Assembly (NCBI GenBank): GCA_964542535.1
Contig: CAZIUE010000003.1
Location: 186,001 to 250,000 of the forward strand
Source: Pseudopelobacter sp964542535
Lineage (GTDB): Bacteria; Desulfobacterota; Desulfuromonadia; Geobacterales; Pseudopelobacteraceae
Direction: 5' to 3'
Length of the DNA: 64,000 bases
Within the stretch, counting starts at the first letter, position 1, and every line of letters begins with the position of its first letter. The position numbers were made by a program, and so were the translations under genes. Below are positions 29,808 to 38,083 of this stretch, piece after piece. The notes under the pieces are model-generated. The model made no database searches, was not told the DNA's origin, and saw only the letters and a list, made by a program, of their open reading frames with translations.

Positions 29808-32800
29808 ATGAAACTCTTCACCATCATGTGGTCCAGCTACATCCCCCCCCTCAAGCAGGTCTGCGCCGCCGAAGGGGTGGAACTGAGCGCCTGGTCCACC
29901 AAGCAGCTCAACCGGCACCCGGAGCTGATGGACGACGCGCGCCGGGCCATGGGTGAATCCGACTGCATCCTGCTCTACCGCACCAGCGATCCGGTCTGGG
30001 AAGAGCTGGAGGATGACGTCCGCAGGGCCGGGGAGCACATTCCGGTCGTGGTGGTGGGGAGCGACCCCACCCTCTGGGGGCTCTCCACGGTCGGCCTGGG
30101 GGTGGCCTCGACCGCCTACGATTTCATCCTCTACAACGGCGAGGATAACCTGAAGAACCTGCTCTGCTACCTGCGCGCCGCGGGGCTGGGGGAGGATTCC
30201 TCCTGGGAAGAGCCGAAGCCGGTTCCCTGGGAGGGGATCCACCACCCGGCCCTGGAGGGAATCTTCCATTCCACCGCCGACTACCTGGAGGCCTACAACG
30301 CCCGGATAAAGGTTCAGCCAAGGGGCTGGGTCGGCCTGCTCTACTCCCGCTCCAACTGGGTCAACCGCAATCTGGAGGTGGAGACGGCCCTGATCCGGGA
30401 ACTGGAGAATCAGGGGCTGGGAGTGATCCCGGTCTTCTTCTACTCCATTAAGGATGTTGCCATGGGGAACCTGAGCGGCGCCGAGTGCATCGAAACGTTC
30501 TTCCTGGACGGGGAACTGCCGTTGGTGCAGGGGATCGTCAAGCTCAGCTCCTTCTTCCTGGGGAGTCACTCCGGCGGGGTCAGGGAATCGGATGCGCCTC
30601 CGGGGGTGGAGCTGATGAAACAGCTCAACGTGCCGCTCTTCTCGCCGCTGATTTCCTACTACAAGAACGAAGAGGAGTGGCTGGCCGATCCCGAGGGGCT
30701 GGGCGCCCAGGTGGGATGGAGCATGGCCATGCCCGAGTTCGAGGGGGTGATCGAACAGATGGTGGTGGGCGCCTCCAGCGGCACCGCCGACCCGGAAGCG
30801 GAGCGCTACCTCCCCATCCGGGAACGCATGGAAAAATTCGCCCGGCGGGTGGCCGCCTGGATAAAACTGGGGAGCACGCCGGTGGGCGAGCGGAAGGTTG
30901 CCTTCATCCTGCACAACAACCCCTGCGTATCGGTGGAGGCCAGCGTGGGAGGGGGAGCCCATCTGGATACCCTGGAGAGCGTGGCCCTGATCATGGAGCG
31001 CATGAGGGATGCCGGCTACGCCATCACCGCGCCGGGGAGCGGCAGGGAGTTGATCCATACCATCATGGAACGCAAGGCCATCTCCGAGTTCCGCTGGACC
31101 ACGGTGGAGGAGATCGTTGAGAAGGGGGGAACCCTGGATCTGCTGGAGGTGGAGCGCTATCTCCCCTGGTTCAACGAACTGCCGCGGCAGACGCGGGAAC
31201 GGATGACCGAAGCCTGGGGCGCCCCACCGGGGGAAGAGCTGGACGGAGTCCCCGCGGCCATGGTCCATGACGGCCGCATCCTGATCACCGGGGTGCGCTA
31301 CGGCAACGCCGTGGTCTGCGCCCAGCCCAAGCGCGGCTGCGCCGGTCCCAAGTGCGACGGCCAGGTCTGTAAGATCCTCCACGATCCGGACATCCCGCCC
31401 CCCCACCAGTACGTGGCCACCTACAAGTGGCTCGCACGGGAATTCAGGGCGGACGTCATCGTCCACGTGGGGACCCACGGCAACCTGGAATTCCTGCCGG
31501 GCAAGGGAACCGGGCTCTCCTCGGGCTGTTTTCCGGACATCGGCATCGACACCATGCCGCACCTGTACATCTACAACGCCGACAACCCTCCCGAGGGAAC
31601 CATCGCCAAACGCAGAAGCCTGGCTACACTGGTCAACCACCTGCAGACCGTCATGGCGCCGGGGGAGCTGTACGGCGACCTGGAAGCCATCGAACGGCTG
31701 CTGGAGGATTACCGCCGCTTCAGGAGCGTGGAACCGGCCAAGGCCCACACCATCTCCCACATGCTGGCCGAGAAGGTCAAGGGCTTGCAGCTGATCAAGG
31801 GGGAGGTCACCCACGACAACGTGGAGGAGAAGGTGCGGGAAATACACGACGCCCTGGCCATGCTCAGGGGAACCCGCATCCCCTCGGGAATGCACGTGTT
31901 CGGACGCTGCCCCCAGGGAGAACGGCTCTCGGAGTTCGTTTACGCCATCGTGCGCTACGAAACCGGCCCGGATTCCCTGCGCGGTTTGACCGCCCGGGCT
32001 CTCCCCCGCTTCCCGGACGAAGATGACGATGTCTACCGGGAGCGTGTGGATGGCGCCGCCCGGAAGATCTGCAAGGGGTACCTGGAGCAGGAGATTCCGG
32101 TGGCGGAAGGGTTGGCCGCACTTCGGCTCCGCTCAGGGAACGGTCAGGCATCCGCTGAAATACATCTCCCTCCCCTGCAAGGGGAGGGTCGGGGTGGGGA
32201 TGGGGTTGACGACGCCACCATCGCCTCGGTCCAGGCCTTCATCGACACCGTACGGGCCAACGTCCTGGCCTCGGACGAGATCGGCTCCCTGTTCAACGGC
32301 TTCCGGGGAGGGTACATCGAACCGGGGCCGTCGGGACTCATGACCAGGGGACGGCCCGACATCCTCCCCACCGGCCGCAACTTCTACTCCCTGGACCCCC
32401 ACAAGCTCCCCTCCCCGGTGGCCTGGGAGACCGGGGTGCAGCTGGCCGAGAAGAGCCTGGACAAATATCTGGAGGAGGAGGGGCGTTACCCGGACAGCAT
32501 CGCCTTCCACTGGCAGGCCACGGATATCATGTGGACCGACGGCGAGGGTATGGCCCAGATGCTGAGCCTGCTGGGGGTCTCCCCCCAGTGGCAGCCCAAC
32601 GGCCGGGTACGCGGCTTCAGCGTCACTCCCCTGGTGGAGCTGGGACGACCGCGTATCGACATCACCGTGCGGGTCTCGGGCATCACCCGGGACAACTTTC
32701 CCTCCTGCATCGACCTGCTGGACGAGGCGGTGCGGGCGGTGGCATCCCTGGACGAACCGCTGGAGATGAACTACGTGCGCAGGCACACCCTGGAACGCCT

Positions 32801-33680
32801 GGGTGAGGAGCGCCCCGACAACCAAGAGGCGCTGCGCCGGGCCACCTACCGCATCTTCGCCAGCCGGCCCGGCACCTACCAGGCCGGTACCCAGCTGGCG
32901 GTGTACGCCTCGGCCTGGGAGACGGAGCAGGACCTGTCGAACGTATTCCTCTACTGGAACGGCTACGCCTACGGCAAGGGGACCTTCGGCGCCCCGGCCC
33001 ATGACAGCCTGAGGGAGAGCCTGAAGAGGGTCAGCCTGACCTTCAACAAGACCGCCAGCGACGAGTACGATCTGACCGGCTGCTGCTGCTATTTCGGCAC
33101 CCACGGCGGCATGATCAACGCCGCCCGGGTCATCTCGGGCAACGAGATCAAAAACTACTACGGAGACACCCGGGAGCAGGGGGAGGTGCGGGTACGGACG
33201 CTGGAGGAGGAGATGCGCCGGGTGGCCCGGGGCAAGATCCTCAACCCGGCCTGGATCCAGGGGATGAAGGAGCACGGCTACAAGGGGGCCGGGGAGATCA
33301 GCAAGCGGGTCGGCCGCATCTACGGCTGGCAGGCCACGGCCAGGGCGGTGGATGACGCGGTCCTGGACGATATCGCCCGCACCTTCATGATGGACGAGGA
33401 GAACCGGGAGTTCTTCGAGAAGGAGAACCCCTGGGCCCTGGAGGAGATCGGCAGAAGACTCCTGGAGGCGTCCCAACGCGGCCTGTGGAACCCGGCCGAC
33501 GACGTCAAGGAAGAGCTCAGGGAGATCTACCTGGAGATCGAGGGGTGGATGGAGGAGCGCATGGGGGACGTGCGCGGCGAGTTCCAGGGGGGGAGCATCG
33601 ACATCATCACCGCGGCCGACGTGGCGGGATGGAAAGCCAAGATGGCTGCGGTGGGGATTGTCGGATACACCGCACCATGA
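29808..33680 (+). CDS. CobN/ChlH/HmuS-like class I chelatase large subunit
   Basis: A 1290-residue protein of the CobN/BchH family, the porphyrin- or corrin-binding subunit of ATP-dependent metal chelatases. Start at ATG 29808 behind CGGAGG. Family runs include HVGTHGNLEFLPGKGTGLS near residue 555, ADNPPEGTIAKRRS, TGCCCYFGTHGGM and VTGVRYGNAVV-like segments. Residues about 771-801 are an in-frame insertion of two dispersed repeats not expected in the family. It follows haem/B12-type uptake genes and precedes ChlI and ChlI-D subunits. It may insert cobalt into a corrinoid, or, as shown for HmuS of Bacteroides, help remove iron from haem anaerobically. Substrate and direction are not decided by the sequence. 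Confidence 0.92.
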   Translation: MKLFTIMWSSYIPPLKQVCAAEGVELSAWSTKQLNRHPELMDDARRAMGESDCILLYRTSDPVWEELEDDVRRAGEHIPVVVVGSDPTLWGLSTVGLGVASTAYDFILYNGEDNLKNLLCYLRAAGLGEDSSWEEPKPVPWEGIHHPALEGIFHSTADYLEAYNARIKVQPRGWVGLLYSRSNWVNRNLEVETALIRELENQGLGVIPVFFYSIKDVAMGNLSGAECIETFFLDGELPLVQGIVKLSSFFLGSHSGGVRESDAPPGVELMKQLNVPLFSPLISYYKNEEEWLADPEGLGAQVGWSMAMPEFEGVIEQMVVGASSGTADPEAERYLPIRERMEKFARRVAAWIKLGSTPVGERKVAFILHNNPCVSVEASVGGGAHLDTLESVALIMERMRDAGYAITAPGSGRELIHTIMERKAISEFRWTTVEEIVEKGGTLDLLEVERYLPWFNELPRQTRERMTEAWGAPPGEELDGVPAAMVHDGRILITGVRYGNAVVCAQPKRGCAGPKCDGQVCKILHDPDIPPPHQYVATYKWLAREFRADVIVHVGTHGNLEFLPGKGTGLSSGCFPDIGIDTMPHLYIYNADNPPEGTIAKRRSLATLVNHLQTVMAPGELYGDLEAIERLLEDYRRFRSVEPAKAHTISHMLAEKVKGLQLIKGEVTHDNVEEKVREIHDALAMLRGTRIPSGMHVFGRCPQGERLSEFVYAIVRYETGPDSLRGLTARALPRFPDEDDDVYRERVDGAARKICKGYLEQEIPVAEGLAALRLRSGNGQASAEIHLPPLQGEGRGGDGVDDATIASVQAFIDTVRANVLASDEIGSLFNGFRGGYIEPGPSGLMTRGRPDILPTGRNFYSLDPHKLPSPVAWETGVQLAEKSLDKYLEEEGRYPDSIAFHWQATDIMWTDGEGMAQMLSLLGVSPQWQPNGRVRGFSVTPLVELGRPRIDITVRVSGITRDNFPSCIDLLDEAVRAVASLDEPLEMNYVRRHTLERLGEERPDNQEALRRATYRIFASRPGTYQAGTQLAVYASAWETEQDLSNVFLYWNGYAYGKGTFGAPAHDSLRESLKRVSLTFNKTASDEYDLTGCCCYFGTHGGMINAARVISGNEIKNYYGDTREQGEVRVRTLEEEMRRVARGKILNPAWIQGMKEHGYKGAGEISKRVGRIYGWQATARAVDDAVLDDIARTFMMDEENREFFEKENPWALEEIGRRLLEASQRGLWNPADDVKEELREIYLEIEGWMEERMGDVRGEFQGGSIDIITAADVAGWKAKMAAVGIVGYTAP
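32119..32207 (+). repeat. Composite dispersed repeat inserted in frame in the CobN-like gene
   Basis: Two repeat-like units lie side by side inside the coding region. The first (32120-32151) contains CTTCGGCTCCGCTCAGGGAA, a variant of the common CTTCGACAAGCTCAGG repeat. The second (32163-32207) is a G/C palindrome, CCCTCCCCT (32168-32176) and AGGGGAGGG (32180-32188), then a G-rich tail. Together they encode LRLRSGNGQAS and LPPLQGEGRGGDG without breaking the frame. Confidence 0.75.
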
Positions 33681-33689
33681 TGCTGTTAC

Positions 33690-33772
33690 CCCCCCCTTGG
33701 AAGGGGGGGCAGGGGGGATGTGGTTTCAGCGTCAAAGGCAATCCCCCTCAATCCCCCTTTTCAAAGGGGGAA
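33690..33772. repeat. Head-to-head pair of G/C-rich palindromic repeats between cobN-like and chlI
   Basis: A C-run/G-run hairpin at about 33690-33709 plus a CAGGGGGGAT tail, and a second copy in inverse orientation (AATCCCCCT, then CCCCCTTTTCAAAGGGGG at about 33744-33771). The two copies are complementary, so the whole stretch can form one large stem. It is the widespread intergenic type 'AATCCCCCTxAATCCCCC'. Confidence 0.75.
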
Positions 33773-33806
33773 ATAACGACAAAATCGATTTCAAAAAGGT
33801 ACGTAC

Positions 33807-34820
33807 ATGAATTTTCCGTTTACGGCCATTGTCGGCCAGGAGGAATTGAAGAGCGCCCTGATCCTGAACGTGATCGACCCCGGCATCGGCGGGCTGCTGG
33901 TGATGGGGGAGAAGGGAACTGCCAAGAGCACGGCGGTGCGCGCCCTGGCGGAACTGCTGCCTGAACTGACGGTGGTGCGGGAATGCCGCTTCCACTGCGA
34001 CCCCTGGGGTGATCTGTGCGGTTCCTGCCGGGAACAACGGGACGGCCCGGGGCTGGCCGACGCTACAGTGAGGATGCGGGTGGTGGAGCTCCCCCTGGGG
34101 ATCACCGAGGACCGCCTGATCGGTACCCTGGACATCGAGCACGCCATCAGGCAGGGGGAGAAGCGCTTCGAGCCGGGGCTTCTGGCGGACGCCAACCGCA
34201 ACTTCCTCTACGTTGACGAGGTCAACCTGCTGGAGGACCATATCATCGACCTGCTGCTGGACTCGGCCGCCATGGGGGTCAACACGGTGGAGCGGGAGGG
34301 GATCTCCTTCAGCCACCCTGCCCGCTTCATCCTGGTGGGGAGTATGAACCCCGAAGAGGGGGACCTGCGGTCCCAGCTCCTGGACCGTTTCGGACTCTGC
34401 GTGCAGGTGACCGGGCTGCACGACCGGGAGCAGCGCATGGAGATCCTGCGCCGCAGGGCCGCCTTCGACCGTGACGCCCGGACCTTTGCCGAACAATGGG
34501 CAGACAGACAGCAAGAACTGGCCGAGCGTATCGTCGCTGCCCGGGGAAGAGTGGCCGAGGTGGAGCTGGACGACCAGGCACTGGAGCGGATCGTGACCAT
34601 CACCGCGGCCCTGAAGCTGGACGGGCACCGGGCCGACATCGTGATCATGAAGTGCGCCCGAGCCCTGGCCGCCTACCGGGGTGTGGGGAGGGTGGGAACA
34701 GAAGAGATCCGCGACGCGGCCCTGCTGGCCCTCCCCCACCGCCAGAAGCGGCTCCCCTTCCAGGAGATGGGAAGCGAGCGGAGCATACTGGGGAGAATTC
34801 TGGAAGAGAGCCTGTCGTGA
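33807..34820 (+). CDS. Magnesium/cobalt chelatase AAA+ ATPase subunit (ChlI/BchI type)
   Basis: A 337-residue AAA+ protein, start at ATG 33807 behind AAAAAGG. Walker A LLVMGEKGTAKSTAV, the ChlI-specific cysteine cluster (FHCDPWGDLCGSC), Walker B FLYVDEVNLLEDH, sensor GSMNPEEGDLRSQLLDRFG and the lid helices are all present. It is the ATP-hydrolysing ring partner of the ChlD-like fusion encoded next, and drives the CobN-like subunit. It overlaps the next gene by GTGA, so a fixed ratio of ChlI and ChlI-D is likely. Confidence 0.95.
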   Translation: MNFPFTAIVGQEELKSALILNVIDPGIGGLLVMGEKGTAKSTAVRALAELLPELTVVRECRFHCDPWGDLCGSCREQRDGPGLADATVRMRVVELPLGITEDRLIGTLDIEHAIRQGEKRFEPGLLADANRNFLYVDEVNLLEDHIIDLLLDSAAMGVNTVEREGISFSHPARFILVGSMNPEEGDLRSQLLDRFGLCVQVTGLHDREQRMEILRRRAAFDRDARTFAEQWADRQQELAERIVAARGRVAEVELDDQALERIVTITAALKLDGHRADIVIMKCARALAAYRGVGRVGTEEIRDAALLALPHRQKRLPFQEMGSERSILGRILEESLS

Positions 34821-36667
34821 GGTTCAACCAGTTCGTCGGCCAGGAGGAGGCCAGGCTGGGGCTGATCCTGAACGCCATCGATCCCGCGTGCGGCGGCCTG
34901 CTGCTGGTGGGGGGAAACGGCAGCGGCAAATCCACCCTGGCCCGCCTGGGGCGCGGAATTCTGAACCAGGACACCCCGTTTGTGGAGCTTCCGCTCAATA
35001 TCACCGAGGAATCGCTCCTGGGAGGGATCGACATGGAGGCGACCCTGGCGCGGGGAGCACGGGTCCTTCAGCCCGGGATCCTCTCCCGGGCCAACGGCGG
35101 CGTGCTGTTCGTGGACGACATCAACCTGCTCTCCCCGGAGCTCCTGTCTCTCCTGATGGAGCCCCAGTCCCGGGGTGCGGAGCTGATCGAACGGGAAGGG
35201 GTGAGTGAGCGGCGGGAGTGCAGCTTCATCGTCCTGGCCACCATGAACCCGGACGAGGGGGACCTCTCGCCGCACCTCATGGACCGCATCGGGCTGTGTG
35301 CCGTCATGGAGGAGCTGAACGGACGCGACCAGCGTCTGGCGGTCATGCGCCTGGCAGCTTCCAGGCAGTTCAACGTCGAAGCTGACCAGGAGACCGCCTC
35401 CGCCATCTCCACGGCCCGTCGGCTACTGCCGCGGGTCCGGTTCTCCAGGGAAGCGCTGGAGCATCTGCAACGGGTGGTGGAACGAAACCCGAGCCCCGGC
35501 CACCGGGGCGACCTGTTCCTGCACGCAGCAGCCCGCGCCTATGCCGCCTGGAAGGGGGAGCCTGAGGTGACCGATGGACATATCGACCGGGTGGCAGGCC
35601 TGGTGTTTGCCCATCGCCGTCTGGAGCTGCGGGAAGAGGAACAGACCGTCCCCGAGCCGGAACAGCCCCGCGATCACGACCAGCAGGAGGAGCAGGACCG
35701 GGCTGACGAGCAGGGACGGCAGCCGCCCCCCCCGGAAAACGGGATGGATGAAACGGACGATCAACCGTCGCGGGAAGGGGAACGGGACGCGGACGGTTCG
35801 CAACGCGAGTCATCCGATCGTGAGGAGATCATGGAGGTGGGCGCCCCCTTCCCGCTGCGCCGCATCAGCCTGCGCAGGGACCGCCTGAAACGCCGGGCAG
35901 ACGGCCGCCGCACCAGGACCCGCGTCAGGGGGCGCGGCGGCCGCTACGTCAAAAGTCTGCTCGTCTCACCGGACCGGGACATCGCCATCGACGCCACCTT
36001 ACGGGCCTGTGCTCCGTTTCAGAAGGCGCGGGGCCAGGGGGACAAGCTGCTGATCGAGCAGGAGGACCTGCGGTTCCGCCAGCGGGAGCGGAGGATGGGG
36101 CATCTGGTGCTGTTCGTGGTGGATGGTTCCGGTTCCATGGGTGCCCGGCAACGGATGAGGGAGACCAAGGGGGCGATCCAGTCGCTGCTTCTGGACTGTT
36201 ACCGCAAGCGGGACCGGGTGGCCATGATCGTCTTCCGCGGGGAGCGGGCCGAACTGGTGCTCCCCCCCACCTCCAGCGTGGAGCTGGCCGCCCGACGGCT
36301 GGCCGAGCTGCCGGTGGGAGGGAAGACCCCCCTGGCGGCCGGCCTGCTGGAGACTCACCGCCTGATACAACGCACCTCTCTGCGCCACCCGGAACTCCGC
36401 ATCCTGGTGGTGCTGATCACCGACGGACGGGGCAACCAGCACCTGACGCCGGAAACCCGGAAAGATGAGGTCTCCAGCCTGTCCGGCCTGCTGGCGGAAG
36501 AACGGCAGTGCGACTTCATCGTCATCGACACCGAACATAAGGGGAATTTTTTGAAAACCGACCTGGCAATGGAGCTTGCCCTTCGGCTGGAGGCTGAGTA
36601 CTTCACCATCGAGGCATTACGGGCCGACAATCTGACCGGGATGGTCCAGACCAGGATGCCCGGGTAA
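34817..36667 (+). CDS. ChlI-ChlD type chelatase subunit (AAA+ plus von Willebrand A domain)
   Basis: A 616-residue protein from GTG 34817 in the ChlI stop. The N-terminal AAA+ domain (about 1-280) keeps Walker A LVGGNGSGKSTLARL, Walker B VLFVDDINLLSPE and TMNPDEGDLSPHLMDRIG. A strongly charged, Pro-rich linker (about 283-345) follows. The C-terminal VWA domain has a complete MIDAS (DGSGSMG, then VGGKTPLAAG and LITDGRGN). This is the ChlD layout in which the VWA domain contacts the large subunit and couples ATP turnover to metal insertion. It ends the operon. Confidence 0.94.
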   Translation: MRFNQFVGQEEARLGLILNAIDPACGGLLLVGGNGSGKSTLARLGRGILNQDTPFVELPLNITEESLLGGIDMEATLARGARVLQPGILSRANGGVLFVDDINLLSPELLSLLMEPQSRGAELIEREGVSERRECSFIVLATMNPDEGDLSPHLMDRIGLCAVMEELNGRDQRLAVMRLAASRQFNVEADQETASAISTARRLLPRVRFSREALEHLQRVVERNPSPGHRGDLFLHAAARAYAAWKGEPEVTDGHIDRVAGLVFAHRRLELREEEQTVPEPEQPRDHDQQEEQDRADEQGRQPPPPENGMDETDDQPSREGERDADGSQRESSDREEIMEVGAPFPLRRISLRRDRLKRRADGRRTRTRVRGRGGRYVKSLLVSPDRDIAIDATLRACAPFQKARGQGDKLLIEQEDLRFRQRERRMGHLVLFVVDGSGSMGARQRMRETKGAIQSLLLDCYRKRDRVAMIVFRGERAELVLPPTSSVELAARRLAELPVGGKTPLAAGLLETHRLIQRTSLRHPELRILVVLITDGRGNQHLTPETRKDEVSSLSGLLAEERQCDFIVIDTEHKGNFLKTDLAMELALRLEAEYFTIEALRADNLTGMVQTRMPG

Positions 36668-36997
36668 TGGTGGAGGGCGACAACACGGCGTCACCTTTGG
36701 CGGATTATAATCTCTTTTACCTTGACAGGTGATCCGACTGTTTTTTGATCAATCCAAATTTTTATTCGTAAATCTGAATAGTTACGGATCTCTGTTCACA
36801 GCTTTTCAAGTGCGATTGTGGAAAAAGCATGGCTGTTCAACAGGCGTCTCCGTACCCTGGCCAGCCTGGATAACCGGCACGCCCAGGGTACGGGTTAACC
36901 CTGTTTTGCCCGCGGGACGTTCGGAGTTTGATGGCAGGAGGAAAACTCGGGGCATGAGCGGAGGCTGCGGCTCCCCGGCTGCCGCCTCCGCCCGGAA
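36668..36997. other. Intergenic region with an 11-bp inverted repeat
   Basis: About 330 bases between two convergent genes, with lower GC at 36690-36830. It contains the arms CCGTACCCTGG (36850-36860) and CCAGGGTACGG (36883-36893) with a 22-base loop, followed by GTTAACCCTGTTTTG. This may be a terminator for the chelatase operon. No coding frame is convincing. Confidence 0.45.
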
Positions 36998-37258
36998 TCA
37001 GTGCTGGTGGTCGTGGAGTTCCTGGTCATGACCGGGATGGTCGTGGCCATGCTCGCTTTCGGGATGCTGTTCATGGTTATGATCGTGGCCGCATTGACCG
37101 CCATGGACATGGGCATGCTCGTGCTCATGGTGATGGGGGTGGACATGGTCATGCTCGTGGGGATGGGCATGAACCAGATCACCGTGGCGGTGGGGGTGCT
37201 CGTGGCGGTGATGGTGGGAATGCTCGTGATCATGGCTGTGGCTGTGTTTTCCTTCCAT
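36998..37258 (-). CDS. Histidine-rich metal-binding protein
   Basis: An 86-residue protein, start at ATG 37258 behind AAGGAGA. After MEGKHSHSHDHEH almost the whole sequence is His, Asp, Glu and Pro, with many HxH and HxHxH steps and one cysteine (GGQCGHDH); there is no hydrophobic core. Such proteins bind many Ni(II), Co(II) or Zn(II) ions and serve for storage or detoxification, like Hpn of Helicobacter or the His tails of HypB and SlyD. A nickel role fits nikR 3.5 kb away but is inference. It diverges from the FmdE-like gene. Confidence 0.8.
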   Translation of the reverse strand: MEGKHSHSHDHEHSHHHRHEHPHRHGDLVHAHPHEHDHVHPHHHEHEHAHVHGGQCGHDHNHEQHPESEHGHDHPGHDQELHDHQH

Positions 37259-37351
37259 GGCGCTCTCCTTGTGTCGCAGAATGATCTCACGTCTGGGTCG
37301 ATTCTTCAACACGCTGATTTTATTGTCAATACTGTGCCACGGATACTTTTT

Positions 37352-37405
37352 TCCGGTGTCGAATACGCGCCGGATTATGAAAATCCGGTGTCATACTTTC
37401 CGGTG
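37352..37405 (+). promoter_or_regulatory. Repeated TCCGGTG motif in the divergent His-rich/FmdE intergenic region
   Basis: The 9-mer TCCGGTGTC occurs at 37352-37360 and again at 37384-37392, 32 bases apart (three helical turns), with a shorter TCCGGTG at 37399-37405. The second copy also ends a small hairpin (CCGGAT 37370-37375, ATCCGG 37383-37388). It could be an operator for one or both divergent genes; no regulator is known for it. Confidence 0.35.
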
Positions 37406-37547
37406 GATTCCGCGTCCGATCCGTGATATCGAGCTCGGACGACCGAAAGAACCGGGCACGGCCCGGCAGGGAGCGGTCCAAGGGACGGTCCCGGACGGGA
37501 CAGGGGAAGCCGCGCGGTTTCGGTATGAACGACGAGGAGGTGTGTAC

Positions 37548-38078
37548 GTGGATATGACGGAGTGGGAACGATGCGTAACCTTTCACGGCCACGAGTGCCC
37601 GGGGCTTGCCATCGGCATCAAGGCCTGTCAGGCGGCCCAAAGACATCTGGGGATCGGTTTTTCGGCGGATGAACAGGTGGTGTGCGTCACGGAAAACGAC
37701 GCCTGCTGCGTGGACGGGATCCAGTTCATCGCCGGATGCAGTGTGGGCAAAGGAAACCTGATCTTCCGCAACCGGGGCAAGATGGCCTTCACCTTTTTCC
37801 GGCGGGACACGGGCCAGGGAGCAAGGTTCGTCCTGAAGAGTACGGTGTGCCGGGGAGACATGGAGCGCGGCGCCTACCAGCGGGCGCTGCTGGAGATGGA
37901 CCCGGATGAGCTCTTCGACGTCAAGGAGCCGGGATTCCCCCTGCCGGAACGGGCGCGCCTGTTCCCGGGGGTAGTCTGCGAACAGTGCGGCGAAACCGCG
38001 GCCGAGCCGATGATCCGCCTGAATCAGGGGCGCAGGCTCTGTCTGGACTGCTGCGAGGAGTACACGCGGGGCTGGTGA
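37548..38078 (+). CDS. FmdE-family metal-binding protein
   Basis: A 176-residue protein of the formylmethanofuran dehydrogenase subunit E family. The N-terminal motif is CVTFHGHECPGLAIGIKA and a central Cys pair occurs in ENDACCVDGIQFIAGC. The C-terminus carries a zinc beta-ribbon (VVCEQCGE ... LCLDCCEEY). Outside methanogens the family is not part of formylmethanofuran dehydrogenase and its role is unclear, often near molybdenum or metal homeostasis genes. Start set at GTG 37548, seven bases after GAGGAGG; ATG 37554 and GTG 37542 are alternatives. It diverges from the His-rich gene, suggesting a shared metal theme. Confidence 0.85.
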   Translation: MDMTEWERCVTFHGHECPGLAIGIKACQAAQRHLGIGFSADEQVVCVTENDACCVDGIQFIAGCSVGKGNLIFRNRGKMAFTFFRRDTGQGARFVLKSTVCRGDMERGAYQRALLEMDPDELFDVKEPGFPLPERARLFPGVVCEQCGETAAEPMIRLNQGRRLCLDCCEEYTRGW

Positions 38079-38083
38079 GGCGT

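Noticed and set aside
29628..31895. A 755-codon minus-strand frame opposite the CobN-like gene
   Set aside because: Antisense shadow with low-complexity composition; the plus-strand frame has clear family motifs.
33690..33772. CRISPR array
   Set aside because: Only two inverse copies without regular spacers; they are palindromic intergenic repeats.
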